A stretch of 64,000 nucleotides of DNA from JAPLDB01 sp038230515 (GCA_038230515.1 JBBRND010000006.1:1-64000); one strand, 5' to 3'. Positions 24,592 through 33,914 are shown, numbered from the stretch's first letter. Numbers and translations: made by a program. Notes: generated by a model not told the origin, from the sequence alone.

Positions 24592-26934
24592 ATGAAAAAG
24601 AACAAATCCGCTTCAACCGAGCCAAAGAAAACCAATCGGGAAATTGCCGGCTTGTTAGGATCGGTAAAGCTAGTGAAGCAAATCTGTTACAAAGCACAAA
24701 GAAAAAATACCCTTATTGTTAAAGGTAAGATAGAGGAAGAATATCACGATAAAAAAAATTATTCGGTATCCTATAACGAAAAGGGCAATAAAACGGAAGA
24801 GCACTTCTTCTACACGGGTGGCTGGTTTAATAAAAAAAGCTATAACCAACAGGAATTGCCGGTAGAGGAGACAAATTATTACCTCGGGGGAGCGGTGATG
24901 AACAGAATAACCAGACAATATGACCTGCAAGGGCATTTGCTGGAAGAAATCCAATATGATACCAGTGGGAATGCTTCCCATAAAATCATCAGTAAATTCG
25001 ATGACGCAGGAAACATGATTGATCATTACACCACTAATGCAGAAGGGATAATAGCAAGCAGAACCACCTCGAAGTATGATGCTAAAGGGCGCATTCTTGA
25101 AAACATCACCTATGATGCAAAAGGAGAAACCAACAAAAATATCTGGCAATACGATGACCAGGGCGGTATAATTGATGTTTGCGCCTATATTGCCGGCAGC
25201 TTAATCAGCAGATATACTCAATATTTCAAATACAATAAAGAAGGCATTAAATATGAACACAGCACTGAACATTTTATTGCAGCGAAAAACGAAACCAGAA
25301 AGTCAGTATTCAAATGCAACGACCATGGTGACCCAATTGAAGCGCATCATTATAATCCTGATGGAAGCTTGGCTGAAAGCCGCATGTTCGAATATCAATA
25401 CGATGAGCACGGAAATAAAATAATAGAGGCCGATGATGACGAAGAAGAAAAACTGAAATCAGAAACGGAAGAATGTGAAAATGACTCGCACGGCAACTGG
25501 ATTAAGAAAACCACTTATTATGGATCATCCGATGCGGCATGGAAAAAAATTCCTGTGAATCTTTATTTTCGTGAACTAACTTATTGGGGGGAAGAATCTC
25601 CAGATGAGAATTCAATAGAACACTTTTTCGCAGATATAAAATCAGCGCATGATGAAAACGAAAAAAATGAGGGCAACCATACAAACCCTATGGAAGAATT
25701 ATCACCCGAGCAGCTCCGGTGGATGGCAGAAGTAAGTAATTCAAACGATCCTTTTCCCATCTTCCGCTATTATGCTCTCACGAATGAAGAAATGCCTTCA
25801 TTGCTTAGTTATACAGGCCCTTATATTGAAGCCCTCGCCCTGCTGGATGAACTTAAAGAAAACTTAAATGCGCAGATGCTTTATTCTTACTATTCCATCT
25901 GGAATCAGCAGGACGAAACCTTGGCCCGCTACATACTCAGTTTTCCTGACCATCCGGGATTCCTCCTTCATGCCATTCAAATCAGTTCGCAAATTGCAGA
26001 TGAATTTGAAGTACCCGCTTTCATGAACAGAAATAACGACTATTCTGGGTCCGATTATGTTTATTTCAGCCAACTACAGCTCCTTCGCCCCAGTGATGTT
26101 TCTGGCAAGCTGGAGGAGTATGGAGATGAAGATGAATTTGCAAGAGAATTAAATGATTATATAAACAAATGCTCGCTGAAGAAAAAACCCGACAAGCCCG
26201 TTATCAATATGATCGAAGTTGCAGGCAACGGGTTTTCAGTGGTTGAGCATGCAGTGGATGATAATTTTGAAATCAAAGACCTTGATGTAAATTATGGTTA
26301 TGGCTTTGCGAAGTTTCATAATGAACTGATGCAGCGTTTTAATACAAGCACGAAAGGGTTGGTGCTCTTTCACGGACAACCGGGCACAGGCAAAACCTAT
26401 TACATCCGCCATCTGCTACGCAAAATGGCTTCCAGTAAAAAGGTGGTTATTTATATGCCACCGAATATGGTCGACCATTTAGTAGATCCTGGCTTCATGA
26501 CTTTTCTTTCAGGAGAAATACGTGATTGGTCGGCAAATGGAAATTTTTGCGTGCTTCTTATTGAAGATGCTGAGCCATTGCTTGCTAAGAGGCAAGAGGG
26601 TGTACGCATACAAGGTGTTACCAACTTGTTGAACATGACGGATGGGCTTTTAAACGACATGCTTAACCTGCAAATCATCTGCACTTTTAATGTGGATTTG
26701 AGAAAATTAGACAGCGCCCTCCTCCGCCCGGGTCGCCTAATTGCACGCAAAGAGTTCAAGGCGCTTTCACAATTAGATGCTAACCTTCTCGCCCAACGAC
26801 TCGGGATTAAACATCATTTCAAAGCCCCAGCCACTTTAGGCGAAATCTATTCCTTCGGGAAAAATAAAAATACACTCATTCATGATGTAGAACCCGAGAA
26901 AGGAGCTTCAACTCAAATTGATGATCTATTATAA
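24592..26934 (+). CDS. AAA-family ATPase with N-terminal YD-like repeats
   Basis: 780 residues, no signal peptide. Residues about 50-330 hold at least eight imperfect YD/RHS-like units, such as YDAKGRILENITYDAKGE, FDDAGNMIDHYTTNAEG and YDEHGNKIIEADDD. Residues about 340-520 are mainly helical and acidic. The C-terminal third is an AAA domain with Walker A GQPGTGKT (595-602), Walker B-like LLIEDA (655-660), a sensor-like CTFNVD segment near 695 and an arginine-containing LLRPGRL near 711. YD repeats normally occur in exported toxins and shells, so a cytosolic fusion to an ATPase is odd. A chaperone- or disaggregase-like role is a guess. No toxin or immunity genes are adjacent. Confidence 0.8.
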   Translation: MKKNKSASTEPKKTNREIAGLLGSVKLVKQICYKAQRKNTLIVKGKIEEEYHDKKNYSVSYNEKGNKTEEHFFYTGGWFNKKSYNQQELPVEETNYYLGGAVMNRITRQYDLQGHLLEEIQYDTSGNASHKIISKFDDAGNMIDHYTTNAEGIIASRTTSKYDAKGRILENITYDAKGETNKNIWQYDDQGGIIDVCAYIAGSLISRYTQYFKYNKEGIKYEHSTEHFIAAKNETRKSVFKCNDHGDPIEAHHYNPDGSLAESRMFEYQYDEHGNKIIEADDDEEEKLKSETEECENDSHGNWIKKTTYYGSSDAAWKKIPVNLYFRELTYWGEESPDENSIEHFFADIKSAHDENEKNEGNHTNPMEELSPEQLRWMAEVSNSNDPFPIFRYYALTNEEMPSLLSYTGPYIEALALLDELKENLNAQMLYSYYSIWNQQDETLARYILSFPDHPGFLLHAIQISSQIADEFEVPAFMNRNNDYSGSDYVYFSQLQLLRPSDVSGKLEEYGDEDEFARELNDYINKCSLKKKPDKPVINMIEVAGNGFSVVEHAVDDNFEIKDLDVNYGYGFAKFHNELMQRFNTSTKGLVLFHGQPGTGKTYYIRHLLRKMASSKKVVIYMPPNMVDHLVDPGFMTFLSGEIRDWSANGNFCVLLIEDAEPLLAKRQEGVRIQGVTNLLNMTDGLLNDMLNLQIICTFNVDLRKLDSALLRPGRLIARKEFKALSQLDANLLAQRLGIKHHFKAPATLGEIYSFGKNKNTLIHDVEPEKGASTQIDDLL

Positions 26935-27011
26935 ATCGAATCGTCTTTAAAATTATTTACATTCAGTGAGGCAAGAAAAACACTGGGTGATTAGGGAAAA
27001 CTTGTCAAACC

Positions 27012-27644
27012 TTATTCGTTGACAATGGGTAGGGAAACACTCTTGTGTTTCCTCAACTCCTTCACTTTTCCAATGGGCTTTAGAAAGTTTTGCGAAATTG
27101 TAAACAAATCTACTCTTCCACCAAGTCCTATTGATGGTGCTTTACTGACAAAATCATATCCGGCAAAAATGGAGAAGTTACCAAAACCTACAAATCCCCC
27201 TGTAAAAAAACTAGCCAGTTTATTTAAGCTGAAATCATTTTGAAGTCCCACATCTGCTACCAACCCAAAAAATAATTTCGGGTCAATTGTTATTTTATCA
27301 TTTTCGTTAAAGATAAAATCGCCCGTAAACCAGGTATATCCATACCCAATGCTGATAGTTGGGGTAACTTCGTATTTCCCGTCTTTGTATTCTATTTTGC
27401 TGAAAGAAAGAGGAATGGTTGGAGAACCCAATAGTCTAGCTACGTACACGGTATTATAATAAACCGTATCCGGCCACTTATTGAAGCTGTCTTCCGCGGT
27501 TGTAGGTGCTATAGAATCAGGGAAAGTATAACCCCTCTTAAATAAAAATTGAACTATTGGGCTTTTTCCCTCCTGAGGGTTCCCCGCGCGTGCAGCTAGT
27601 ATCATAAAAACTAAAACTGAGAGCAGAGATAAGATTTTCTTCAT
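27012..27644 (-). CDS. Secreted beta-rich protein, probable outer-membrane or periplasmic
   Basis: 210 residues. The signal peptide MKKILSLLSVLVFMILAARA is cleaved before GNPQEG. The mature part has alternating hydrophobic strands (TPTISIGYGYTWFTGDFIF, LFFGLVADVGLQNDF, FTGGFVGFGNFSIFAGYDF) that resemble a small outer-membrane barrel. The C-terminus is hydrophilic. No family is recognised. It is divergently or independently placed beside the AAA gene (convergent) and shares no obvious promoter box with the stress set. Confidence 0.65.
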   Translation of the reverse strand: MKKILSLLSVLVFMILAARAGNPQEGKSPIVQFLFKRGYTFPDSIAPTTAEDSFNKWPDTVYYNTVYVARLLGSPTIPLSFSKIEYKDGKYEVTPTISIGYGYTWFTGDFIFNENDKITIDPKLFFGLVADVGLQNDFSLNKLASFFTGGFVGFGNFSIFAGYDFVSKAPSIGLGGRVDLFTISQNFLKPIGKVKELRKHKSVSLPIVNE

Positions 27645-27689
27645 GAAAAATCTTTGGCTAGCAAATGTGTGGAAGAAATAAAAAAATAT

Positions 27690-27977
27690 TTATTTTTTCA
27701 CATCATTTTTCACATCGCGGGCTTTTTTTTTAGTATCCCTCGCAATAATTTTCGCAACCCTCTTTGTTTTATGCGCGCCTCCTTTTGTGGTTTTGCGCAC
27801 CCCACGCCCTACCTGTTTAGCACCTGATTTTATTTCCTTTGCCCCTTCTTTCATTTCAGTTTTTTCTTTTGAATCCGGGCGCACCTTTACGTTATCCTGA
27901 CTATATGCTATCCGAAATGGAAACACAAGAGCGGAAATGAATAAACCAGCTAATCCAATTTTTAATATGTTTTTCAT
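27690..27977 (-). CDS. Small exported lysine-rich protein
   Basis: 95 residues. An N-terminal hydrophobic signal (about 1-26, ending AYSQ) is followed by a mature chain of Lys, Arg, Gly and Thr with pseudo-repeats (KEIKSGAKQVGRGVRKTTKGGAHKTKR). It is highly basic and probably disordered or helical. Basic proteins like this can bind nucleic acid or envelope anions; the function is unknown. A TGGCAY box lies 35 nt before the start, and an AT-rich inverted repeat sits between box and ATG. Confidence 0.65.
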   Translation of the reverse strand: MKNILKIGLAGLFISALVFPFRIAYSQDNVKVRPDSKEKTEMKEGAKEIKSGAKQVGRGVRKTTKGGAHKTKRVAKIIARDTKKKARDVKNDVKK

Positions 27978-28555
27978 AATTTTTTTAATAAGAATTATTA
28001 AAAAAATGTGCCATTATACTATGAAACTGTTTGGAAGTGGTAGTTGTCAAACACTATCTGCCTGTTACCTTGCCAAAACGATATTGGGTTACGCGAAAAA
28101 AGTGAAATCGGATTTAATGGTTAAAATTGGCGATGAGGATAAATAAAATATTACCGAATTTTTTACAGGATAAATATCTAAGCAAATTGGGCAAATTGTG
28201 AATCATTTGCCTATCCCGTGTTGAGCATTCACTTCATTTTTACCTCCTTTTTTAAAATGGTTTAGATATTAATTTGTTATTTCTATAATTCAATAGAAAA
28301 AAGGCATACCCATTTAGAAAACAACGCAAATTCGGCATTTTTGAGCATGCATTTGCGAGGCATTTATTTCGCAATCTGTGGTAAAGGAGTTGTAAATGAG
28401 AAAATTTTGACGTTTTTACTAACAAAGAATGCGACTCCCCTGTAAAGCATGAAGTCTCTATAGCAAAGGATGAAATTTAAGAATTTACAAAATCTTATAT
28501 TAAGCGAACAAAAAGGTTTCTCTAGTGAAATTACTATATTTGTTAGCCCAACGGG
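27978..28555. other. Intergenic stretch, AT-rich
   Basis: An AT-rich inverted repeat (TTTTTTAATA / TATTAAAAAA) lies just upstream of the lysine-rich protein gene at about 27981-28006. The remaining about 540 bp show no coding frame, RNA gene or repeat that I can support. Confidence 0.4.
27999..28013 (-). promoter_or_regulatory. TGGCAY-type box before lysine-rich protein gene
   Basis: On the minus strand TGGCACA, seven T and A, an exact TTTA form. The GG is 35 nt before the ATG at 27977. Confidence 0.6.
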
Positions 28556-28732
28556 TTATTTCTCCAGTTCCCTGATTACTTTTATGGGAGATGTTCCTGC
28601 TTTTTTTACGGCTTTTTTTAGTTCTTCAGGAGAACAGCCGAGTAGCTTCGACCAATAAATGACTTCCTTTTCCTCATGAATATTGATTACCCTGCGGTCA
28701 GTAAATTTTTGATTTTGAATCTTACTTTTCAT
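28556..28732 (-). CDS. DUF3606 family small protein
   Basis: 58 residues from the ATG at 28732: DRRVINIHEEKEVIYWSKLLG followed by CSPEELKKAVKKAGTSP. This matches the DUF3606 pattern, in which a short basic start is followed by a beta strand, YWSK-LGVS-EEL and a helical end. A longer frame begins at 28783 but adds unrelated residues. Just upstream of the ATG lies an inverted repeat TGGTATG / CATACCA spaced 12 bp, which may be an operator or a variant of the TGGCAY box. These proteins occur with stress genes; biochemical role unknown. Confidence 0.75.
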   Translation of the reverse strand: MKSKIQNQKFTDRRVINIHEEKEVIYWSKLLGCSPEELKKAVKKAGTSPIKVIRELEK

Positions 28733-28954
28733 TTGGTATGCAATAGAAAATACATACCATTTGTTTAGAAGCTCAAAAATCATCCAAATAACCCTGTGAC
28801 TTCCTTTTAATTACAAACATAAACCCAAGTGCAAGCACTACTGCGCACGTAAGGGTATATACGAAAATATCTATGAAAATAAAAAAAATGGCATCAATTA
28901 TTTTCTAAAAAGTGGACTTCCACCAAGAGTATTCTTGTAAAAATATTTTCGTTG

Positions 28955-29443
28955 TCATTTGCGGAATTGCTGTTTGCTATACAAGCCAACAATTTCTCCG
29001 GTCGCAATAATGTGATCATGCATTTCATCCATCACCGTTTTTATACTCACTCCTGCTTTCAGATTTAGCATCACATCAAGCGCATACACTTTGAAATGAT
29101 AATGATGTTCCCCTGTTGGTGGGCAAGGACCCGTGTACTTTGGTTCACCCTTGCCATTCGCACCTTCAATACCTGGCGAAGTGTTTTCGTTAATTGATCC
29201 ACCCGGCTGTATGTTAAACATCACCCAGTGATCAAAACCGCCATTAGGAGCATCAGGATCATCCATGATCAAAACCATAGAAACAGCTTCATTCGGAATT
29301 TTTGTAATTGTAATTGCGGGACTAATATTTTCCCCTTCACAGGTAAATTTTTCAGGAATCATTTTCCCTTCCTGAAAATCGGGGCTTGTGATGGTGAGTG
29401 TAGATTGAATAAATGTGGTTAGAATAATGATGAATAGATTCAT
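28955..29443 (-). CDS. YbhB/YbcL family (PEBP-type) protein, exported
   Basis: 162 residues. A short signal-like N-terminus (MNLFIIILTTFIQSTLT) precedes the PEBP fold: SPDFQEGKMIPEKFTCEGENISPAITI, then the ligand-pocket motif DDPDAPNGGFDHWVMFNI, and TGPCPPTGEHHYHFKVYALD. All conserved segments are present. Bacterial members bind small anionic ligands and resemble eukaryotic Raf kinase inhibitor; their role is unclear. A TGGCAY-type box lies 36 nt before the start. Confidence 0.9.
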   Translation of the reverse strand: MNLFIIILTTFIQSTLTITSPDFQEGKMIPEKFTCEGENISPAITITKIPNEAVSMVLIMDDPDAPNGGFDHWVMFNIQPGGSINENTSPGIEGANGKGEPKYTGPCPPTGEHHYHFKVYALDVMLNLKAGVSIKTVMDEMHDHIIATGEIVGLYSKQQFRK

Positions 29444-29465
29444 TCGTTGGTTTTATCTAGGAAGA

Positions 29466-29480
29466 TAAAGAACCATGCCT
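29466..29480 (-). promoter_or_regulatory. TGGCAY-type box before YbhB/YbcL gene
   Basis: On the minus strand AGGCATG, GTTC, TTTA: exact TTTA at the downstream position. The GG is 36 nt before the ATG at 29443. Confidence 0.55.
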
Positions 29481-29825
29481 CCTGAAAACATTTTTTACTT
29501 TGGAGCAGAATTTATTTGAAATGGACTAAAGAATGGCTTCCTATAATTTCATTCGGCACGGTTTTTAGATGTGGAATTTTTTCTGCAAGAATTTTTATTT
29601 CTGATAAAATATTTTCCTGTTGATTAGGTACATGTTATTTTTGCGTTACCAACCAAAATTCCTAAAACTATGATTGCTACTACGATTGAACCATTGCATA
29701 GAACGGTACCTGATTTCACACCTGAAAAAGGATTTCCACGTTCTTATTTTCAGGCACGACTATATAGAAAAAGTAAAAATGAAGATGTCGAAAGATATAT
29801 TCTCATGCTTTCTCTACTCTCGTCA

Positions 29826-30269
29826 ATGAAGTCAGTCCATATTATTCTTGCTGATGATGATGAGGACGATCGCGCAATGTTTGAAGAAGTGATTACAGAA
29901 GTCCATCCGAAAGTAAACTTTCAATCTGCACAGGATGGAGAGCAATTGATGCAGTTGCTTGGAGAAGAAGGCGGGCTGTTACCGGATTTAATTTTTCTCG
30001 ATCTCAACATGCCTGTGAAAAACGGTAAAGAATGTCTTGAAGAAATCCGAAGCAATGAAAAACTCAGAAATATTCCGGTAATTATTTATTCTACATCATC
30101 CAGTTCGAAAGACATTGATGAAACATTCGACAAAGGCGCCAATCTCTACATACGCAAGCCAACTTCATTTAAGGAGCTTATTGCTCTTGCAAAAAAAGTA
30201 TTTCAATTAAACTGGAAAGAATACATACCCAAATCATCGAAAGTAAAATTTGTACTCAGTGCAAAATAA
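29826..30269 (+). CDS. Receiver-only response regulator, Rcp1-like
   Basis: 147 residues consisting of one receiver domain. The acidic pocket is ADDDEDD, the phospho-acceptor is Asp59 in FLDLNMP, the switch threonine/serine lies in IIYSTSS, and the conserved Lys is in YIRKPTS. There is no output domain; the short tail is basic. An in-frame ATG at 29670 would add 52 residues without receiver homology, so I chose 29826. The gene ends 3 bp before a PAS histidine kinase, which is probably its partner. Confidence 0.88.
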   Translation: MKSVHIILADDDEDDRAMFEEVITEVHPKVNFQSAQDGEQLMQLLGEEGGLLPDLIFLDLNMPVKNGKECLEEIRSNEKLRNIPVIIYSTSSSSKDIDETFDKGANLYIRKPTSFKELIALAKKVFQLNWKEYIPKSSKVKFVLSAK

Positions 30270-30272
30270 AAA

Positions 30273-32366
30273 ATGACAGTTAAAGATTCCATGACAGCAG
30301 AAGCCAATATAAAGTCGAAGGGAGATAAGGAGAATCTGATTTTTAAACACCTCCCTGCGTACGCTTCTTTTCTTTTGAATAATCATCTCGAAGATTTTGC
30401 AAGAGAGCTGTTGAAAATTTCACGTGAAGAAAATGTTCCCATCTTAAAATATTTCGAGTCCTATCGTGAAGAGCAGTTGATCGAAATGGGAAAAGAATCC
30501 AATCGAGAGCTTCTCTCTATGGCATCTGAAAACAAGTTGATGGAAGCAATTGAAAATTCCGCCAAGCTTTGGAAAGAAAACCGAATCCCCTTACTTGAGC
30601 GCGAACAGGTGTTGGCAGAAGATATCACCATCGTTTCATTAGTGCGGAGAAAAACATTCCGCAAATTTCTCAGTTTATACACAACGGATCTTATACTCTT
30701 CTCCAACATTATGGAGGAGGTAGATCTTTTCATTGCTGCCAGCGAAACAAAATCATTCAACGCCTATCTCGAAATTCAAAAAGAGAAATTGAGTGAAGCA
30801 AACAATGTGTTGGCATTGCGCGAAGAGCAACTCCTCGAAGCGCAGGAACTTGCAAACATGGGCAGCTTCGTGTGGGATCTTTTAGGAAAACATACTTCGT
30901 TCACACGGCAGGTTTCAGAAATTTTCGGTATCGAGCGCTTCAGCAACTTTAATTCATTTATGGAGTTTGTACATCCCGATGATATTGAACGCCTGAAGCA
31001 ATCTATTGATCGCGCACTGAAAGGTAATGGCATATACGAATGTGAATACCGCTTTGTAAAAGATGACAAAACAAAAATTATATGGAGCCGTGGCAAAGTA
31101 GAATTTGCTGACGGTAAAGCAACCATGATGAAAGGAACCATTATGGACATTACGCATCGTCATCAGCTTGTAGAAAATTTGAAAGCAAGTGAGCTACGGT
31201 ATCACAACATGGTGGAGGAAATTCAGGACTACGCCATCATTGGTCTTGATAAGAGTGGAGTAATTTTGAACTGGAACAAAGGAGCTGAGAAAATAAAAGG
31301 ATACAAAGCGGAGGAAATTATCGGAAAAAATTTTCGTGCATTTTATTCGGAAGAAGACAGGAAAAAAAATATTCCTGAAAAGTTGCTTACACAGGCAGAA
31401 CGTACGGGCAGAGCTGCCATGGAAGGTTGGCGCATACGAAAGGATGGAACAAAATTCTGGGGAAGTATTGTTATCACTGCGCTTCATGACGAAGAGAAAA
31501 ACTTAATTGGTTTTTCCAAAGTAACCCGCGACCTCACCGAACGCAAGTTGGCTGAAGACCGTGCCAAAGAATACACCCTCAACCTTGAAGGGAAAAATGA
31601 AGAGCTCGAGCACGTGAATAAAGAGCTTGAGTCATTCAATTACGTTGCAAGTCATGACTTGCAGGAACCGCTTCGAAAAATTCAAACCTATTGTAGTCGC
31701 CTCCTCGAAAAAGAAACCACAAATCTTTCCGAATCAGCAAAGGAATTTCTCGAAAAAATAAATGCGGCATCCGCGCGCATGCAGAATCTTATTGTGGATC
31801 TACTCACCTTTTCTCAAACGGCCGCTCCATCAGAAAACTATCTACCTACGGATCTTAATGAGCTTCTTGCCGAAAGTCAAAACGTTCTTGCGCATTCTAT
31901 CGAAGAAACTAAAACATCTATTGCATCAGAATCACTGCCGACTGTTAACGTTGTGCCTTTCCAGTTTCAGCAGGTATTTTTAAATCTTCTCAGCAACGCC
32001 ATCAAGTACCGCAAAGAAGATGTTCCGCCAAAAATCTCCATCACCTCGTCCGTAGTAAACGGGGCCGACTATCTCGCACAGGGCGCATCGCCTTTTAGAA
32101 ATTATCTCCTGATAACCTTTGCTGATAACGGAATCGGTTTCGAGCAGCAGTATAAAGATAAAGTGTTCGAGCTCTTTCAACGGCTGCATGGCAAAAACCA
32201 ATATTCGGGCACGGGCATCGGGCTTGCCATCTGTAAAAAAATAATCAGCAACTATAACGGTTTCATTACTGTAGATAGCGAGCCGGCCATTGGCTCACGC
32301 TTCCAGGTTTTTCTGCCTGACGAGGCCATCATCCAAAAACAAAACGGAAAAACTCCCTCAGCATAA
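30273..32366 (+). CDS. Soluble PAS-PAS sensor histidine kinase
   Basis: 697 residues, no membrane segments. An N-terminal helical domain of about 170 residues (HLPAYASFLLNNHLEDFARELLKI) resembles RsbR-type sensor regions. It is followed by a helical linker, PAS1 (about 195-300), PAS2 with PAC (about 310-430), HisKA with YVASHDLQEPLRKIQ (His461) and HATPase_c with SNAIKYRK, DNGIGFEQQ and GTGIGLAICKK. It autophosphorylates His461 and presumably passes phosphate to the receiver encoded just upstream. Signal unknown, probably cytosolic redox or small molecules. Confidence 0.92.
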   Translation: MTVKDSMTAEANIKSKGDKENLIFKHLPAYASFLLNNHLEDFARELLKISREENVPILKYFESYREEQLIEMGKESNRELLSMASENKLMEAIENSAKLWKENRIPLLEREQVLAEDITIVSLVRRKTFRKFLSLYTTDLILFSNIMEEVDLFIAASETKSFNAYLEIQKEKLSEANNVLALREEQLLEAQELANMGSFVWDLLGKHTSFTRQVSEIFGIERFSNFNSFMEFVHPDDIERLKQSIDRALKGNGIYECEYRFVKDDKTKIIWSRGKVEFADGKATMMKGTIMDITHRHQLVENLKASELRYHNMVEEIQDYAIIGLDKSGVILNWNKGAEKIKGYKAEEIIGKNFRAFYSEEDRKKNIPEKLLTQAERTGRAAMEGWRIRKDGTKFWGSIVITALHDEEKNLIGFSKVTRDLTERKLAEDRAKEYTLNLEGKNEELEHVNKELESFNYVASHDLQEPLRKIQTYCSRLLEKETTNLSESAKEFLEKINAASARMQNLIVDLLTFSQTAAPSENYLPTDLNELLAESQNVLAHSIEETKTSIASESLPTVNVVPFQFQQVFLNLLSNAIKYRKEDVPPKISITSSVVNGADYLAQGASPFRNYLLITFADNGIGFEQQYKDKVFELFQRLHGKNQYSGTGIGLAICKKIISNYNGFITVDSEPAIGSRFQVFLPDEAIIQKQNGKTPSA

Positions 32367-32371
32367 AACTA

Positions 32372-32386
32372 ACGGCATGTTTTTTT
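32372..32386 (+). promoter_or_regulatory. TGGCAY-type box before MEDS gene
   Basis: CGGCATG, seven T and A: exact TTTA. The GG is 70 nt before the ATG at 32444, so the MEDS gene can be expressed apart from the kinase operon. Confidence 0.5.
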
Positions 32387-32443
32387 AGATAGAAGAGAGA
32401 AATTTATTTAACACCTCTTCTATAAAAGACAATTGACAGCAAA

Positions 32444-33088
32444 ATGAGAGCAACCAGTGGAAATGGGGAATGGCAACTGAGTAATGCAAATGTTTTCTGG
32501 GGCGAAATTGCACCATCTGATCATGTAGTTCAGGTGTACGAAAACGATGAAGTTTTTCTCGATCTCCTCGAGGGTTTCGTAGTGGGCGGTTTCAAAGCTG
32601 GTGAGAGCGTGGTTATCATAGCCACCGCTGCCCACTTGAGTGCATTGGACGACCGGCTGCTCTTTCACAATCTCGATCTCGAAGTTCTAAAGCTCAATCA
32701 TCAATACATTGCTCTTGATGTGCACCAAACACTTGCTAAGTTTATGGTAAACCGCTGGCCGGATGAAACCCTCTTCAACAAAGCCGTTGGCAGCATCCTC
32801 GAAAAAGCAAAACGCAACCACACTACCGTGCGTGCCTTTAGCGAAATGGTAGCGATCCTTTGGGCGCAGGGCTATGCCGGAGCTACCGTACACCTGGAGC
32901 ACTTGTGGAATAAGTTTTGTGAAAAGGAGGCGTTCTGTCTTTTCTGTGCGTACCCGAAAAGCGGGTTTACCGACAATACGCAAAACTCCATGATGCACAT
33001 TTGCGGACAACATTCTAAAATAATTGCCGGCTGGGGAAAACCTGTGGACGGCATTTACTACCAACAGGTAGAAAAGAAGGCAAGCTGA
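32444..33088 (+). CDS. MEDS (DcmR-like sensory) domain protein
   Basis: 214 residues, almost entirely one MEDS domain. HVVQVYENDEVFLDLLEGFVVGGFKAGESVVIIATAAHL near the start is the family signature, and a later segment contains VRAFSEMVAILWAQGYAGATVHLEHLWN. MEDS domains occur in the dichloromethane regulator DcmR and beside Bacteroidota histidine kinases and are thought to sense hydrocarbon-like or redox signals. No DNA-binding domain is attached, so it likely acts by protein contact, possibly with the upstream kinase. Confidence 0.85.
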   Translation: MRATSGNGEWQLSNANVFWGEIAPSDHVVQVYENDEVFLDLLEGFVVGGFKAGESVVIIATAAHLSALDDRLLFHNLDLEVLKLNHQYIALDVHQTLAKFMVNRWPDETLFNKAVGSILEKAKRNHTTVRAFSEMVAILWAQGYAGATVHLEHLWNKFCEKEAFCLFCAYPKSGFTDNTQNSMMHICGQHSKIIAGWGKPVDGIYYQQVEKKAS

Positions 33089-33243
33089 TCAATTTTTTTT
33101 TGGGGCGGTTTAGAGACTGAAAAAATCTTAAACGAGGATCCTCAACCTTTCAATCCCTTTAATAATCCTATCGGATGCAGTGAAGGATTTCGAAAAGCAT
33201 ACTGGAGAAATACTGCAGCAAGTAAATTTTCTTCTTTACTTAC

Positions 33244-33420
33244 TTATTCCCGTTTCTTAATAATTGCTTTTTTAGAAACTCCAGGTTGCTCCACAGGACC
33301 AGTCACTTTTTCAGTTTCTGCACGGGTTAATCCTGTTTCCTGTTCGGTGCCGGCAGGGACAATGAGAGGGTTGGATGGTTTTATTTTTTTGTCCTTCAAT
33401 TTTTTAGAAAACTTTTCCAT
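33244..33420 (-). CDS. Tiny hydrophilic protein (58 aa)
   Basis: 58 residues, Lys/Glu/Thr/Pro-rich (start MEKFSKKLKDKKIKPSN, end KKAIIKKRE). No hydrophobic core, so probably disordered. No family is recognised. The case for a real gene is a TGGCAY box 46 nt upstream on the same strand, matching those of other small stress genes here, plus balanced codon use. It could be a stress-induced disordered protein like those at 33915 and 39841. Confidence 0.6.
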   Translation of the reverse strand: MEKFSKKLKDKKIKPSNPLIVPAGTEQETGLTRAETEKVTGPVEQPGVSKKAIIKKRE

Positions 33421-33452
33421 GATTCTTCTTTCAGATGTTGTGACTTTATCTA

Positions 33453-33467
33453 TAAAAAATTATGCCC
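33453..33467 (-). promoter_or_regulatory. TGGCAY-type box before tiny hydrophilic protein
   Basis: On the minus strand GGGCATA, ATTT, TTTA: exact TTTA. The GG is about 46 nt before the ATG at 33420. Confidence 0.55.
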
Positions 33468-33605
33468 TCTTAAAATGGAAGCATCAGCAAAATCATTATT
33501 CTGAAAATCGTTTTTGTTTTCAATGCCCTCAGTTGTGTTCCTAAAGCTTTAATTTGTTTTCAAAATTACACGTAAAATATGCCGACTTTTCCTGAATAAA
33601 TTTCA

Positions 33606-33737
33606 GTGCGCCACTACGAGCGTGATAAGGATGCAACCCGCATTCGCGCGCAAAAAGAAAAGAAAGAAAATCCGGAAACTCCTCCTGGAGGAGGCAAATT
33701 GCCCGGTAACAAAGGTGTAGTGGAATCTGCTATTTAA
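33606..33737 (+). CDS. Possible small hydrophilic protein (GTG start)
   Basis: 43 codons opening VRHYERDKDATRIRAQKEKK and ending GKLPGNKGVVESAI. An in-frame stop lies just upstream, leaving GTG as the only start. The composition is charged and the phrase HYERDKDATRIRAQ looks protein-like, but no promoter box or start signal supports it. It could also be the surviving end of a decayed gene. Confidence 0.3.
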   Translation: MRHYERDKDATRIRAQKEKKENPETPPGGGKLPGNKGVVESAI

Positions 33738-33848
33738 ACTCCATGCAAGCTCCCTCCCTTGCATAAACCCAACCAGGTTGAGGAACTGGAAAAGCATCAG
33801 GAATCAGAAATAAATAGGGGGAGAACAGAATTCTTCTTTATACCTTAT

Positions 33849-33894
33849 TAAAAAAGTGCGACACAAAGTTTTTAATACTTTCTGCCGCACTTTT
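33849..33894 (-). terminator. Bidirectional terminator, end of gene 33915-34118
   Basis: Arms AAAAGTGCG and CGCACTTTT enclose a second pairing AAAGT / ACTTT. On the minus strand the stem is followed by a run of T. Confidence 0.7.
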
Positions 33895-33914
33895 CATTAA
33901 ACCAGTCCCCTGTA

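Noticed and set aside
24592..26934. The YD-repeat gene as an Rhs or contact-dependent toxin.
   Set aside because: There is no signal or PAAR/VgrG partner, no toxin domain and no immunity gene; the C-terminus is an AAA ATPase.
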